From CAYVWB01 sp964455395 (GTDB lineage: Bacteria > Desulfobacterota > Desulfovibrionia > Desulfovibrionales > Desulfovibrionaceae): a stretch of DNA of 11,529 nucleotides. Location of the stretch: assembly GCA_964455395.1 (NCBI GenBank), contig CAYVWB010000106.1, positions 1-11,529 on the forward strand, given 5' to 3'. The first letter of the stretch is position 1; each line of letters opens with the position of its first letter. This document shows, in pieces, positions 1 through 6,947 of the stretch. Under the pieces are notes generated by a model, which worked only from the letters and a program-made list of their open reading frames with translations, was not told the DNA's origin and did no database searches. The translations under genes were made by a program, and so were the position numbers.

Positions 1-153
1 GGCGGAGGTCTGGTCCTGGTGCGAGACGGCGGCGGTGGGGGCGGCGGGCATGGGCGTTCCAGCGACTCGAGACGCGACGGGATGCGACGGGGCGCAACGG
101 GGGTGCGACGGGGGTGCGACGGGGGCGCAACGGGGCGCAACGGGGCGCTGCAT
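1..153 (-). CDS. Possible start of a leftward gene leaving the window (unidentified)
   Basis: An ATG at 153 opens a minus-strand frame that stays free of stops to the window edge (51 codons). GGAGGG lies at 168-163, nine bases before the ATG, and a TTGACA-17-AATGAT promoter-like site ends at 177. The visible peptide is rich in Pro, Ala and Cys because its first half reads through the 10-11 bp tandem repeat (74-146). Its last half has almost only G or C at third codon positions, as expected for coding DNA in this genome. A second ATG at 51 starts MPAAPTAAVSHQDQTSA and could be the true start, although it has no good Shine-Dalgarno. No family is recognisable from so little. All frames are open here on both strands, so openness alone means little. 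Confidence 0.25.
   Translation of the reverse strand, partial: MQRPVAPRCAPVAPPSHPRCAPSHPVASRVAGTPMPAAPTAAVSHQDQTSA
74..146. repeat. Degenerate 10-11 bp tandem repeat, about seven units
   Basis: Seven consecutive units of the form GCRACGGGG(G)N run from 74: starts at 74, 84, 94, 105, 116, 127 and 137. Four units read GCGAC and three GCAAC, followed by a run of three to five G. The alternating 10/11-base length is not a multiple of three, so it does not look like a simple protein repeat. It is strongly G-rich on the plus strand. Confidence 0.75.
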
Positions 154-176
154 GGGACGGCGCCCTCCGCCGGTTC

Positions 177-205
177 ATCATTCGTCAGCGGCGGCGGTGT
201 GTCAA
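177..205 (-). promoter_or_regulatory. Sigma70-like promoter, minus strand
   Basis: On the minus strand a perfect TTGACA (205-200) is followed after 17 bases by AATGAT (182-177), four of six matches to TATAAT. Transcription would start near 170, a few bases before the GGAGGG that precedes the ATG at 153. The spacing and the exact -35 are good; the -10 is mediocre. Confidence 0.4.
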
Positions 206-394
206 GCCGGACAAGGCAAATTGCTCGATTGTCGCAGGCCCGGTGCGCACCCGAGGATGGTTCGACCGGGGCGCTGTCGAAGGGTCACGCCGTCTGCCCC
301 ACAGCCCGTCGGGGCGGCGGCCGGTCCGCACCGCACTGCTCCACGGACAGGCAAGCAGGAGCCTCCCGACGGTCTTTCGCGCGCCGTACGCCCC

Positions 395-484
395 CTACCC
401 GAGCTTCTTGAGAAGCTTTTTCAGCTTTTTCAACTTCTTCAACTTCTTTGCCATTTTCTCCACCGCTTTGAACAGCTTCTTCAT
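395..484 (-). CDS. 29-residue Lys/Leu-rich amphipathic microprotein
   Basis: ATG at 484 to TAG at 395. GAGGGAG (495-489) is a good ribosome binding site (GAGG is seven bases from the ATG). The peptide starts MKKLFKAVEKMAKKL and continues as repeated KKL units, with one extra Leu, ending in Gly. It has 14 Lys and one Glu in 29 residues (about +13). Leu4, Val8, Met11, Leu15, Leu18, Leu25 and Leu28 fall on one face of a helix, so an amphipathic cationic helix is expected. There is no Cys and no separate signal peptide. A perfect 16-bp palindrome abuts the ribosome binding site and a promoter-like site lies about 120 bp upstream. No family is recognised. It could be membrane-active (toxin or antimicrobial-like), nucleic-acid-binding, or an untranslated chance ORF; the Shine-Dalgarno and the highly ordered helix pattern argue for a real product. 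Function unknown. Confidence 0.55.
   Translation of the reverse strand: MKKLFKAVEKMAKKLKKLKKLKKLLKKLG
401..448 (-). repeat. 9-nt codon-phase repeat encoding KKL units
   Basis: On the minus strand the units AAG AAG TTG, AAG AAG TTG, AAA AAG CTG and AAA AAG CTT follow each other (448-413). After one extra CTC codon comes AAG AAG CTC (409-401). The first two are identical; the rest differ at synonymous positions only, so the protein sequence Lys-Lys-Leu is kept while the DNA drifts. This suggests expansion of a three-codon unit followed by selection on the peptide. Confidence 0.75.
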
Positions 485-488
485 GATT

Positions 489-495
489 CTCCCTC
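489..495 (-). promoter_or_regulatory. Ribosome binding site of the 29-residue microprotein
   Basis: GAGGGAG on the minus strand. Its GAGG part lies seven bases and its GGAG part four bases before the ATG at 484. It is the main evidence that the small ORF is translated. Confidence 0.55.
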
Positions 496-496
496 T

Positions 497-512
497 GCCA
501 GGCATGCCTGGC
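497..512. promoter_or_regulatory. Perfect 16-bp palindrome before the microprotein gene
   Basis: GCCAGGCATGCCTGGC is identical to its own reverse complement. It ends one base before the GAGGGAG ribosome binding site of the minus-strand microprotein. It could be an operator for a dimeric repressor. In the leader RNA it could instead form a six-base-pair hairpin with a CATG loop that would control access of ribosomes. The regulator is unknown. Confidence 0.5.
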
Positions 513-607
513 GTCAATAAATCGTTTCAGTCTTCCGAGTCTTCATGCGCTTGCTCCATTCCCCTGCCGCAGCCGTTCGGCATCACGCGGGGACCGGTTT
601 CAAACGG

Positions 608-638
608 AGTGTAGCACGCGGACGACGGCGCACGCCAA
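608..638 (-). promoter_or_regulatory. Candidate extended -10 promoter for the microprotein
   Basis: On the minus strand TGCTACACT (616-608) contains TACACT, four of six to TATAAT, with the TGn extension. TTGGCG (638-633) is a possible -35, but the spacer is 19 bases, which is long. It would give a leader of about 115 bases ahead of the ATG at 484, containing the palindrome. Tentative. Confidence 0.3.
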
Positions 639-713
639 CCCTCTTGTCACCTTGCGCGCGTCTGAAGACCTCCGGACTGACGCCGGTTGCCGATGGACGC
701 TTCAGGAGCGAGC

Positions 714-902
714 GTGAAACGCGTCGTCACCGGGAAAATCCTCGTCAAGGAAGCTGCATCACATATGCCTGCGCGCCCTCCCGAGGCAGAGTTGCAACGG
801 TTGTGGAAGATCCCTGCCGTAGACGGACGCCGCGTCGCGTGCGCATCAAAGCGCCGTCCTTCCGACAGGACTTTCTCCGCGCCGCCCTTCCCCAGCCAAT
901 GA
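714..902 (+). CDS. Weak candidate small ORF, 62 residues, unidentified
   Basis: GTG at 714 is preceded by AGGAG (704-708) with a five-base gap; the stop is TGA at 902. The product starts MKRVVTGKILVKEAASHMPA and is basic, with no hydrophobic segment and no family that I recognise. Third codon positions are only moderately GC-rich, unlike the strongly GC-biased genes nearby, and the -35 element of the GH18 promoter candidate would lie inside its 3' end. More likely a chance frame than a gene. Confidence 0.18.
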   Translation: MKRVVTGKILVKEAASHMPARPPEAELQRLWKIPAVDGRRVACASKRRPSDRTFSAPPFPSQ

Positions 903-916
903 CGATAGGGTATGAT
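888..916 (+). promoter_or_regulatory. Sigma70-like promoter of the GH18 gene
   Basis: TATGAT (911-916) matches TATAAT at five of six positions. Seventeen bases upstream is TTCCCC (888-893), a poor -35. Transcription would start near 923 and give a leader of about 45 bases before the GTG at 967. The weak -35 suggests low basal activity or activation by another factor. Confidence 0.45.
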
Positions 917-953
917 GAGGCGGTTTCGTCCACGGACGACCAACAGCTTGACC

Positions 954-959
954 AAGGAG
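954..959 (+). promoter_or_regulatory. Ribosome binding site that fixes the GTG start at 967
   Basis: AAGGAG with a seven-base gap to the GTG at 967. It decides for this GTG over the in-frame ATG at 1039, which has no comparable signal and would remove the charged n-region of the signal peptide. Confidence 0.7.
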
Positions 960-966
960 CACTGTT

Positions 967-2046
967 GTGAATGCGGCGCGACGTGTGATCGGAAGCGCTT
1001 TTGCAGCGCCTGCGGGGTCCTCCCGGGTGTGGCGGGGGATGATCGCTTGCATGCTGACATTGGCGGCGCTGGCCTCCGGGGCGGCCTGTCGCGCCGAAGC
1101 GCCGCAGCCCATCAAGGCGCTTTCCGCCTGGGTGGTGGAGTGGGACATCGACCGCGCGCTGGCCGAGCTGGACCGCCACGGCGCCTTGTTCGACCAGGTC
1201 CACGCATTCGCCGTCTATTTCGACGCGGAACACGCCATGTTCCTGCCGCCCACGCTGACTCGACGGTGGGAGCAGCTCCGCGAGGTGACGCAGCGGCACG
1301 AGGCGGCGCTCTGGTTGACCATCGTCAATGACGTCGTCCACCCGGACAAGGCGAACGAGCTGAAAAGTCCGGCGCTGATCCATGGCCTGCTCGCCGAGGA
1401 GGAGGCCTTCGCGCGCCATCTGGATGATGTGGCCGAGCTGGCCGAACGGCTGGATGTGGACGGCGTGGAGCTCGACTACGAGAACCTCTGGCCCGGAGAT
1501 TTCTCCCGCCTGCTGGACTTCGCGCGCGCGCTGGAGACTCGGCTGGCGGCGCAGGGCCGCGGCGTCTCCATCCTGGTGGAGCCGCAACCGCGCTATCTCG
1601 AGCCCTACGCCACATCCGGCAGGGACCTGCCGGCCACGGTGATGCTCTACGACCTGCATGGCGCGTTTTCCGGCCCCGGCCCCAAAGCCACGCCCGCGTT
1701 CATCCGCAGCGTCTATGCCGCCATCGACACCCCGGATGCGGTGACGGCCGCACTCTCCCTGGGCGCATTCCATTGGACCGACGACGCATTCACCGGCCAG
1801 CTGGACGACCTCGCCGTGGAGCGTCTGCTCCTGGAACAACGTCCCGAAGTGACTCGCGAACCTGGAGCAGTGCGCATCCGCTACCGCGACGACGCGGGTC
1901 GTCACGAAATATGGCGAGCCGACGCCCCCGCCTTGCTCGAACTCTGGGACGCCGCTGCGGCTCAAGGCGCCGATTCACTCGCCCTCTGGCGTTTGGGAGG
2001 CGTCCCCGATGCGTTCTACGAAGCCCTCGCGCGTCGTCGCCGGTGA
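967..2046 (+). CDS. Secreted GH18-family glycoside hydrolase (YaaH/SleL-like)
   Basis: 359 residues from a GTG with a strong ribosome binding site. Arg-rich n-region, a hydrophobic stretch at about 25-40 and a likely signal peptidase cut near Ala43 point to export; Cys41 lacks a proper lipobox. The rest reads as a single TIM barrel. DGVELDYE (165-172) is the GH18 DxxDxDxE motif, with Glu168 replacing the second Asp and the catalytic acid Glu172 and Asp170 kept. The VMLYDLHG segment (225-232) followed by SGPGPK (235-240) matches the YaaH/SleL-type 'TYD..PGP' strand, and LWRLGG near 340-345 matches the end of the barrel. GH18 enzymes cleave beta-linked GlcNAc-containing glycans by substrate-assisted catalysis. 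It converges on the exopolysaccharide operon with a 26-bp gap, so I infer that it trims, releases or degrades that polymer; peptidoglycan is an alternative substrate. There are no LysM or SH3 domains, which YaaH-type spore enzymes usually carry. Confidence 0.85.
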   Translation: MNAARRVIGSAFAAPAGSSRVWRGMIACMLTLAALASGAACRAEAPQPIKALSAWVVEWDIDRALAELDRHGALFDQVHAFAVYFDAEHAMFLPPTLTRRWEQLREVTQRHEAALWLTIVNDVVHPDKANELKSPALIHGLLAEEEAFARHLDDVAELAERLDVDGVELDYENLWPGDFSRLLDFARALETRLAAQGRGVSILVEPQPRYLEPYATSGRDLPATVMLYDLHGAFSGPGPKATPAFIRSVYAAIDTPDAVTAALSLGAFHWTDDAFTGQLDDLAVERLLLEQRPEVTREPGAVRIRYRDDAGRHEIWRADAPALLELWDAAAAQGADSLALWRLGGVPDAFYEALARRRR

Positions 2047-2072
2047 CTTCGTCCGGATGACCGCCCGCCGCC

Positions 2073-5000
2073 TCAGAAGCGGTACATGATCTCGCCGGAA
2101 GCGCGCCAGATCTCGTAATCCGGACGGCCGACGTGCGCCCCGCCGATGTCGAGAAAGAGTTCGTCCATGAGCTGCGTGCGCAGGCTGGCGTCCGCTTGCC
2201 AGACGCCGGTCCAGGGTTCGCCGTCTTCCTGAGCCACGCCCAGCCCGGAGTTGAAGGTGAAGCTTGTGCTGTTGGAAAGCTGCAAGATTCCGCGGGTTCG
2301 CAGCAGGTGCATGCTCAGGTGGACAGGAGCGTAGTACTCCTCCGGGTTCGTGTCGCTGTTGGCGAACTGGAAGCCGTAGCCCACGCCGAGTCCCGGGTTT
2401 TCCCAGAGGCGGCGGATGACCGAACCATCCACGGACCACCCTTCGTTGTGGTCGGTGCGGTAGTAGTAGTGGCCGTTGGCGTTGATGTCCCAGAAATCCG
2501 CGACGCGGGCGTTCGTGCGCAGGCTGATGCGGTGCTGCGTGGTCCCGCTTTGCACGGCTTCCGCCGTGTCGATGCGTTCGTGGGCGTACTGGAGAGTGTA
2601 GTGGCCGTTGAGGCCGAGAATCTCCTCCAGATGGATGGGGCCGCGCAGGGAGGCTTGGCCCAGCACCACCGCTTGGTTGTCCACGTCCGTGACCTGGACG
2701 GCGACATCGCCATCCACCCAGTACTCCGGTGCGAGGTGGTAGCGCAGTCCCACGCCCACTTCGGCGGCTTCCACATGCGCGAGGTCCCTGCGCTCCCAGG
2801 ATATCTGCGCCACATGAGCGCGCGCCTGCAAGTCTTCCAACGCATAGAGACGCGCTTTCTGCGCAGCGCGTGCGTAGGTGCGGTCGTCGGTGTCGAACCA
2901 GTAATCGCCGGCGATGCCCACTGCCGGTTTGGTGGCGTTCTCCGCCATTTCCACGGCCTGCGCGATGAGCGCGGAGGAAGGATCTTCAGCCTGCGCCTTG
3001 CGCAACAGCTCCAACGCAGTGGGCACGTCTCCCTGGAAGAAGGCGTTGGCGCCCCAGCTGTAGTAGAGGTCGCGCTTGTCCGCGCCCAGGGCCTCGGCTT
3101 CGGCGAAGCGACGGTTGGCGGCTTCGTACTGACTGCTCAGAGAGTAGACGATGCCTTGCTGCAACACGCCGCCGCGGAAGGGATCCTGCTGACTGAGACG
3201 TTCGACCACGCGGTCCGGACTCCAGCCGGGCCGGATTTCCATGGCGGGAACGCGCGCGGCCAGGGTGGTGGGCGCGAGGAAGCCCTCGGCGTCCAGGGCC
3301 ATGGCCACCTCGAAGTGCGACAAAGCCGCGGCCTGGTTGGCTTCCATGGCGGTTTCGTCCGCGTGCAGGGAGAGCTGCCCGTAGTTTCCATCCGGGTAGA
3401 ACCAGATGCGTGGTTCGTGTTCCAGGAAGGAGACCGCCTGTTTGATGACGTCCATGCGCTCGCCCACGCGTTGGGCCATGGCGTCGCGGGTTTCGGGAAC
3501 GCCGTCCACCTTGCGGCGACGGTGATAGAATTCGCCTTCGCGCAGCTCGCCGTCAGCCATCAGCGCAGGCGGCGCATAGTCCGTCAAGCCGAAGGCGAAG
3601 CGGCCGCCCCGTTCCAGGGCCTGCAACGTCAGACGGTCCGGCCCTTGCGCCGTGCTGGCGGTGAGGGTGGAGTCGTCCACGATGAGCAGCGCGTGGCCGC
3701 CCAGCTCGGCGAGCACAGCGTCCATCCGCAACAACGTGGCGGCCGGAGTCCTGCCGATGACGAGCAGCGCAGCCGTGTCGTCCTCGTTGGCGCCGGCGGC
3801 CAAGGCCAGGGTTCCGGCCTCGTGATCCACCACCAGATTGTCTGCGGCGATGAAGCGGTAGCCTTCTTCGTGCAGTCGGCGCACGTGGCGCTCCCACTGC
3901 TCGAAGTTCATGACGCCGGGGTAGTCGCTCAGGGCGAATTGCGAGTAATAGAGGATGGGCAGACTCTGCGACGGGGTGAAATCCTCCAGCTCGTGGACCA
4001 TCTGGAACGCGGTTCCGAAGTGACGGCGCCCGGCGGCGCTGGCGGCCAGATACACGCGGGACCACGGCTCGTCCGGGTAGCGCTCCATCATGGTCTTGGC
4101 CATGGCGTAGGCCAGGGCCTCATCGCCTTTGAGTTGTCCGATGAACCGCAGGTCGCGCAGGGCTGGCTTGAAAGACGGATTGTGCGCCAGCAGCTGCTGG
4201 TAGTGCGTCTCGGCTTCAGTGTATTTCTTCTGCTCCACGAGCGCGCGGCCCAGCAGAGTCTGCATGGTCTCGTCGTCCGGGTTCAGCTCCAGATAGAGCT
4301 TGGCGGTCTTCTCTGCCAGGGCGTAGCGCTCCATCTGCTCGGCGGCTTCCGCCTTGGACCGCAACAGCAGGAGACTCCCCGGCGCGTACAGCAGCCCCCG
4401 GTTCGCCGCAGCCACGGCGTCTTCATACCGTCCCAGAGCCATATGGATTTCCGCCAGCAGCACGGCGGCGCGTTCATCGGTGACGCCGCCTTCGCTCCCC
4501 ACCTGGACAGGCGCGATGATGCGCAGGGCTTTCTTCGCCTCGCCTGTAGCGAACAGCAACCGCGCCCAGTTCACCCGGTAGGCGTCCACCTGAGGATTGC
4601 GCGCCACGAGCTCACGCCAGAGCGCCGCTGCGCCCTCGGCGTCGCCCAGCAGACTGCGGGACTCGGCGAGCTGCGCCATGACGGCGTCGTCTCCGGTCTC
4701 GAATTGTGTTTCGAACCACTGCGCCGTCGTTCTGGCTTCGTCCACTCGGCCTTGACGCGCCAGTGTCTGCACCAGTTGCTGCCGTAACAGCACCTGTTTG
4801 GGATCCGTCTCCAGACTCTGGCGGAAGTGCGCCACGGCCTCAGCCGCGCGTCCCATGGCCAGGGAGCGTTCGCCGCGGGCCCGTTGCAGCAGGGCCGCGG
4901 GAGGGGTGAGCGCCTCGGCGCGGGCCAGCCGCGCGTCCCCTTCATCCACCTGATTCATGCGGTAGAAGGCGATGGCGCTGACAAGCAGAGCCTCGGGCAG

Positions 5001-6947
5001 GTCGGGGTTCAGCGCCAGGCTCTGCTCCAGATACCGCGCAGCCGGACCGGGCTGGCCCTCATTCAGGAAGGCTGCGCCCATCAGCGCCAGGTGATGCGGC
5101 AAGGCTGCTTGCAGGGTCGGAAGCTCCCCGTAGAAATCCGTGACGTGCTCGTAGAAGAAAGCGAGCCCCGTCTGCCGCTTGAGGGCGATGAGCCCCAGCA
5201 GGGAGGAAACAGCTTCCCCGGCGCGCTGTGCGCTCAGGTCGACCCCTGCTGCCGGGGGCGCGTCGTCCACATAGGGATACCCGGCGTAGATGGAGACGAA
5301 GGCCTTGAGCGTCCCCTCAGCCGTCTCGAAATCGTTGTTGTGGAGCGCTGCTTCGGCGAGATAGAGACGGCTGAAGTAGGGATGGTTCTCCTCGGCGGCG
5401 GCGAGGCGGAAAAGCGGCTGAGCGAGATCCCAGCGGTCGCCCACGCGCATCCGCCAGGCGAGGCTGAATATCTCCCCGCCCAAGTGCTGGCGGTAGAAAG
5501 TGAGGGCGAGACCCAGCTCGTCCACTTCCAGCATGCGCATGACGAGCTGTTCAGCCAGCGCCGGCCCGCCTTCCAGGCCACGGTCCAAGGCTGCGCCCCA
5601 GAGTTGCAACGCATGGCTACGCTTGCCGCGAGCCCACATGGCCCAGCCCAGGTCGCGCATCAGCCCCACGTCGTCGGGGTCGGTTTCCAGCAGATCGGCA
5701 AGGATGACCTCCGCTTCGGCGTAGCGACCTTGCGCATGCAGGGAGCTGGCGGCGAGTCGGTTGATCTCCCGATAGAGGTCCGGATAGCGCTTGTCCAGTC
5801 CGGCTTCGCGCATGCGGCGAACAGCGTGCAGCGCTTCGCCCTGCTGGCGCAAGGCCAGGGCTTCTCCCAGAGCGAGGCCGGTTACTGCGCCGTCATCGCG
5901 CAGCTGGGACGCATAGCGTTGCAAGGCGGCGTCATCTCCCAGGGCGGTGAGGACTTGATACTTCTTCGCTTGCAGGAGGGGATCGGAGGGGGCGTGCTCC
6001 AGGCCTTTGTCCAGCGCATGCAGAGCGAGATCCCATTCCGCGGCGAGGATGTAGGCGTCCGCAATCCACCCGTACCAGAGCGCCGGATCCGGTGCGTGCT
6101 CCGCCACGCGGGCCCATTGTTCCGCAGCGTCCAGGCGCGCGCCTTGCCGCCAGAGGGTCCAGCCGATCTCCCGCCGGGCGCCCACTTCATCCACCCCCAA
6201 GGCAAGGGCCAGTCGGAACGCCTGGAGCGCTTCGTCGTAGCGTTCGGCCTCGGCGAGGCTTCGGCCGCTCTCGAATGCAAGCAGCCCACCGAAATCCTTG
6301 ACCGTGTCACGATCCGTCTCCAGGTCGCGCACCCGAGCCAGGGCTTGATCCGCGTCGCCTTGACGCAGCAGTTCCATGCCCTCCAGCATGGCGGCGACAG
6401 CGTCGTCCTCGGGTTGGGCAAGGGTCAGCAGGCGGTCCAGGGAAGCGCCGTAGCCCTTCCCGCGGTAGAGCCGCAGCGCCGTGATGAGGAGCAGGTCGTC
6501 CGGGATGGCGGCGACATCCAGTGTGGCGAAGCGTTCCTGGAATTCCTCGCGGCGGTCGAGTTGCAGCAAGGCGTTCAGCTCGGTGAGGCGCGCTTCGGCG
6601 TCGTCCGGATTCTGGCTCAGATAGACGCGGATGGCCTCCAGAGCGGGCCCCGGCTCCATGCGCAAGGCGTGCACCACGGCTTTCTGCTTCCACAGGGGGA
6701 AATATGCGGGATCCTGCTGAATACCTGCCTCCAACTCCTTGAGGGCGGCGTTCAGCTCGCCCCGCCCGACGGCAGCCTGCGCGCTCTGCAGGCGCTCCAC
6801 CGCCGTCTGCGCGTACGCGGTGTCGCACAGTGGCCCGCAGGCGACGAGGACTCCCAGCAAGACAGCGAGAAAACGGCCCATACGCTTGCAGCGCACGGGT
6901 GCGACGATGAGGAGGACGGCGTTGATGGCGAGCTGCATGGGCGTCAC
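2073..6947 (-). CDS. Giant TPR / pseudo-deacetylase / outer-membrane beta-barrel exporter (PgaA/PelB-like)
   Basis: 1624 residues, about twice PgaA (near 800). A second hydrophobic start, Met23-Gly-Arg-Phe and onward to AYA|QT (46/47), is a good signal peptide. The true start may therefore be the ATG at 6881 or 6938; the GTG at 6947 overlaps the upstream stop, and none has a clear Shine-Dalgarno. Residues about 50-985 are tandem TPRs. Residues about 995-1250 resemble a NodB/PgaB-type deacetylase: PILYYS for the first strand, an E-x-W-E-R-H-V-R-R-L-H-E-E-G-Y helix, and YPDGNYG (1184-1190) for the late YP-G motif. The TFDDG position reads VIGRT (1063-1067) and the HxxxH position lacks both His, so it should be inactive. 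Two more TPRs follow (about 1258-1335). The last 285 residues are a beta-barrel with alternating hydrophobic strands ending in Met-Tyr-Arg-Phe, a typical barrel-assembly signal. Role inferred: periplasmic scaffold and outer-membrane pore for exopolysaccharide export. Last gene of the operon. Confidence 0.85.
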   Translation of the reverse strand: MTPMQLAINAVLLIVAPVRCKRMGRFLAVLLGVLVACGPLCDTAYAQTAVERLQSAQAAVGRGELNAALKELEAGIQQDPAYFPLWKQKAVVHALRMEPGPALEAIRVYLSQNPDDAEARLTELNALLQLDRREEFQERFATLDVAAIPDDLLLITALRLYRGKGYGASLDRLLTLAQPEDDAVAAMLEGMELLRQGDADQALARVRDLETDRDTVKDFGGLLAFESGRSLAEAERYDEALQAFRLALALGVDEVGARREIGWTLWRQGARLDAAEQWARVAEHAPDPALWYGWIADAYILAAEWDLALHALDKGLEHAPSDPLLQAKKYQVLTALGDDAALQRYASQLRDDGAVTGLALGEALALRQQGEALHAVRRMREAGLDKRYPDLYREINRLAASSLHAQGRYAEAEVILADLLETDPDDVGLMRDLGWAMWARGKRSHALQLWGAALDRGLEGGPALAEQLVMRMLEVDELGLALTFYRQHLGGEIFSLAWRMRVGDRWDLAQPLFRLAAAEENHPYFSRLYLAEAALHNNDFETAEGTLKAFVSIYAGYPYVDDAPPAAGVDLSAQRAGEAVSSLLGLIALKRQTGLAFFYEHVTDFYGELPTLQAALPHHLALMGAAFLNEGQPGPAARYLEQSLALNPDLPEALLVSAIAFYRMNQVDEGDARLARAEALTPPAALLQRARGERSLAMGRAAEAVAHFRQSLETDPKQVLLRQQLVQTLARQGRVDEARTTAQWFETQFETGDDAVMAQLAESRSLLGDAEGAAALWRELVARNPQVDAYRVNWARLLFATGEAKKALRIIAPVQVGSEGGVTDERAAVLLAEIHMALGRYEDAVAAANRGLLYAPGSLLLLRSKAEAAEQMERYALAEKTAKLYLELNPDDETMQTLLGRALVEQKKYTEAETHYQQLLAHNPSFKPALRDLRFIGQLKGDEALAYAMAKTMMERYPDEPWSRVYLAASAAGRRHFGTAFQMVHELEDFTPSQSLPILYYSQFALSDYPGVMNFEQWERHVRRLHEEGYRFIAADNLVVDHEAGTLALAAGANEDDTAALLVIGRTPAATLLRMDAVLAELGGHALLIVDDSTLTASTAQGPDRLTLQALERGGRFAFGLTDYAPPALMADGELREGEFYHRRRKVDGVPETRDAMAQRVGERMDVIKQAVSFLEHEPRIWFYPDGNYGQLSLHADETAMEANQAAALSHFEVAMALDAEGFLAPTTLAARVPAMEIRPGWSPDRVVERLSQQDPFRGGVLQQGIVYSLSSQYEAANRRFAEAEALGADKRDLYYSWGANAFFQGDVPTALELLRKAQAEDPSSALIAQAVEMAENATKPAVGIAGDYWFDTDDRTYARAAQKARLYALEDLQARAHVAQISWERRDLAHVEAAEVGVGLRYHLAPEYWVDGDVAVQVTDVDNQAVVLGQASLRGPIHLEEILGLNGHYTLQYAHERIDTAEAVQSGTTQHRISLRTNARVADFWDINANGHYYYRTDHNEGWSVDGSVIRRLWENPGLGVGYGFQFANSDTNPEEYYAPVHLSMHLLRTRGILQLSNSTSFTFNSGLGVAQEDGEPWTGVWQADASLRTQLMDELFLDIGGAHVGRPDYEIWRASGEIMYRF

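Larger units (their letters stand above)
485..966. other. Intergenic region between the microprotein and the GH18 gene
   Basis: About 480 bases with divergent regulatory signals: leader and promoter-like elements of the leftward microprotein on the left and promoter and ribosome binding site of the rightward GH18 gene on the right. The only other candidate coding stretch is a weak ORF at 714-902. No tRNA, CRISPR array or mobile-element end was seen. Confidence 0.5.

Noticed and set aside
1..411. Plus-strand open frames over the left edge in all three frames
   Set aside because: No stops occur before about 409 because of the GC-rich repeats; the translations are Gly/Arg/Ala-rich without any protein feature.
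401..422. Terminator-like hairpin with T-run on the plus strand (AGCTTC-TTGA-GAAGCT then TTTT)
   Set aside because: The stem is short and AT-rich, no plus-strand gene precedes it, and both the stem and the T-run follow from the antisense of the Lys/Leu codons of the microprotein.
745..1965. Long minus-strand open frame opposite the GH18 gene
   Set aside because: The plus strand has a ribosome binding site, signal peptide and GH18 motifs; the opposite frame is low-complexity and unrecognisable.
2133..4787. Very long plus-strand open frame opposite the exporter gene, with similar frames at 4827-7004, 7283-8971 and 8968-10641
   Set aside because: Mirror frames caused by the strong GC bias of third codon positions in the minus-strand genes; their translations show no domain pattern, while the minus-strand frames show TPR, barrel, deacetylase-like and GT2 motifs.
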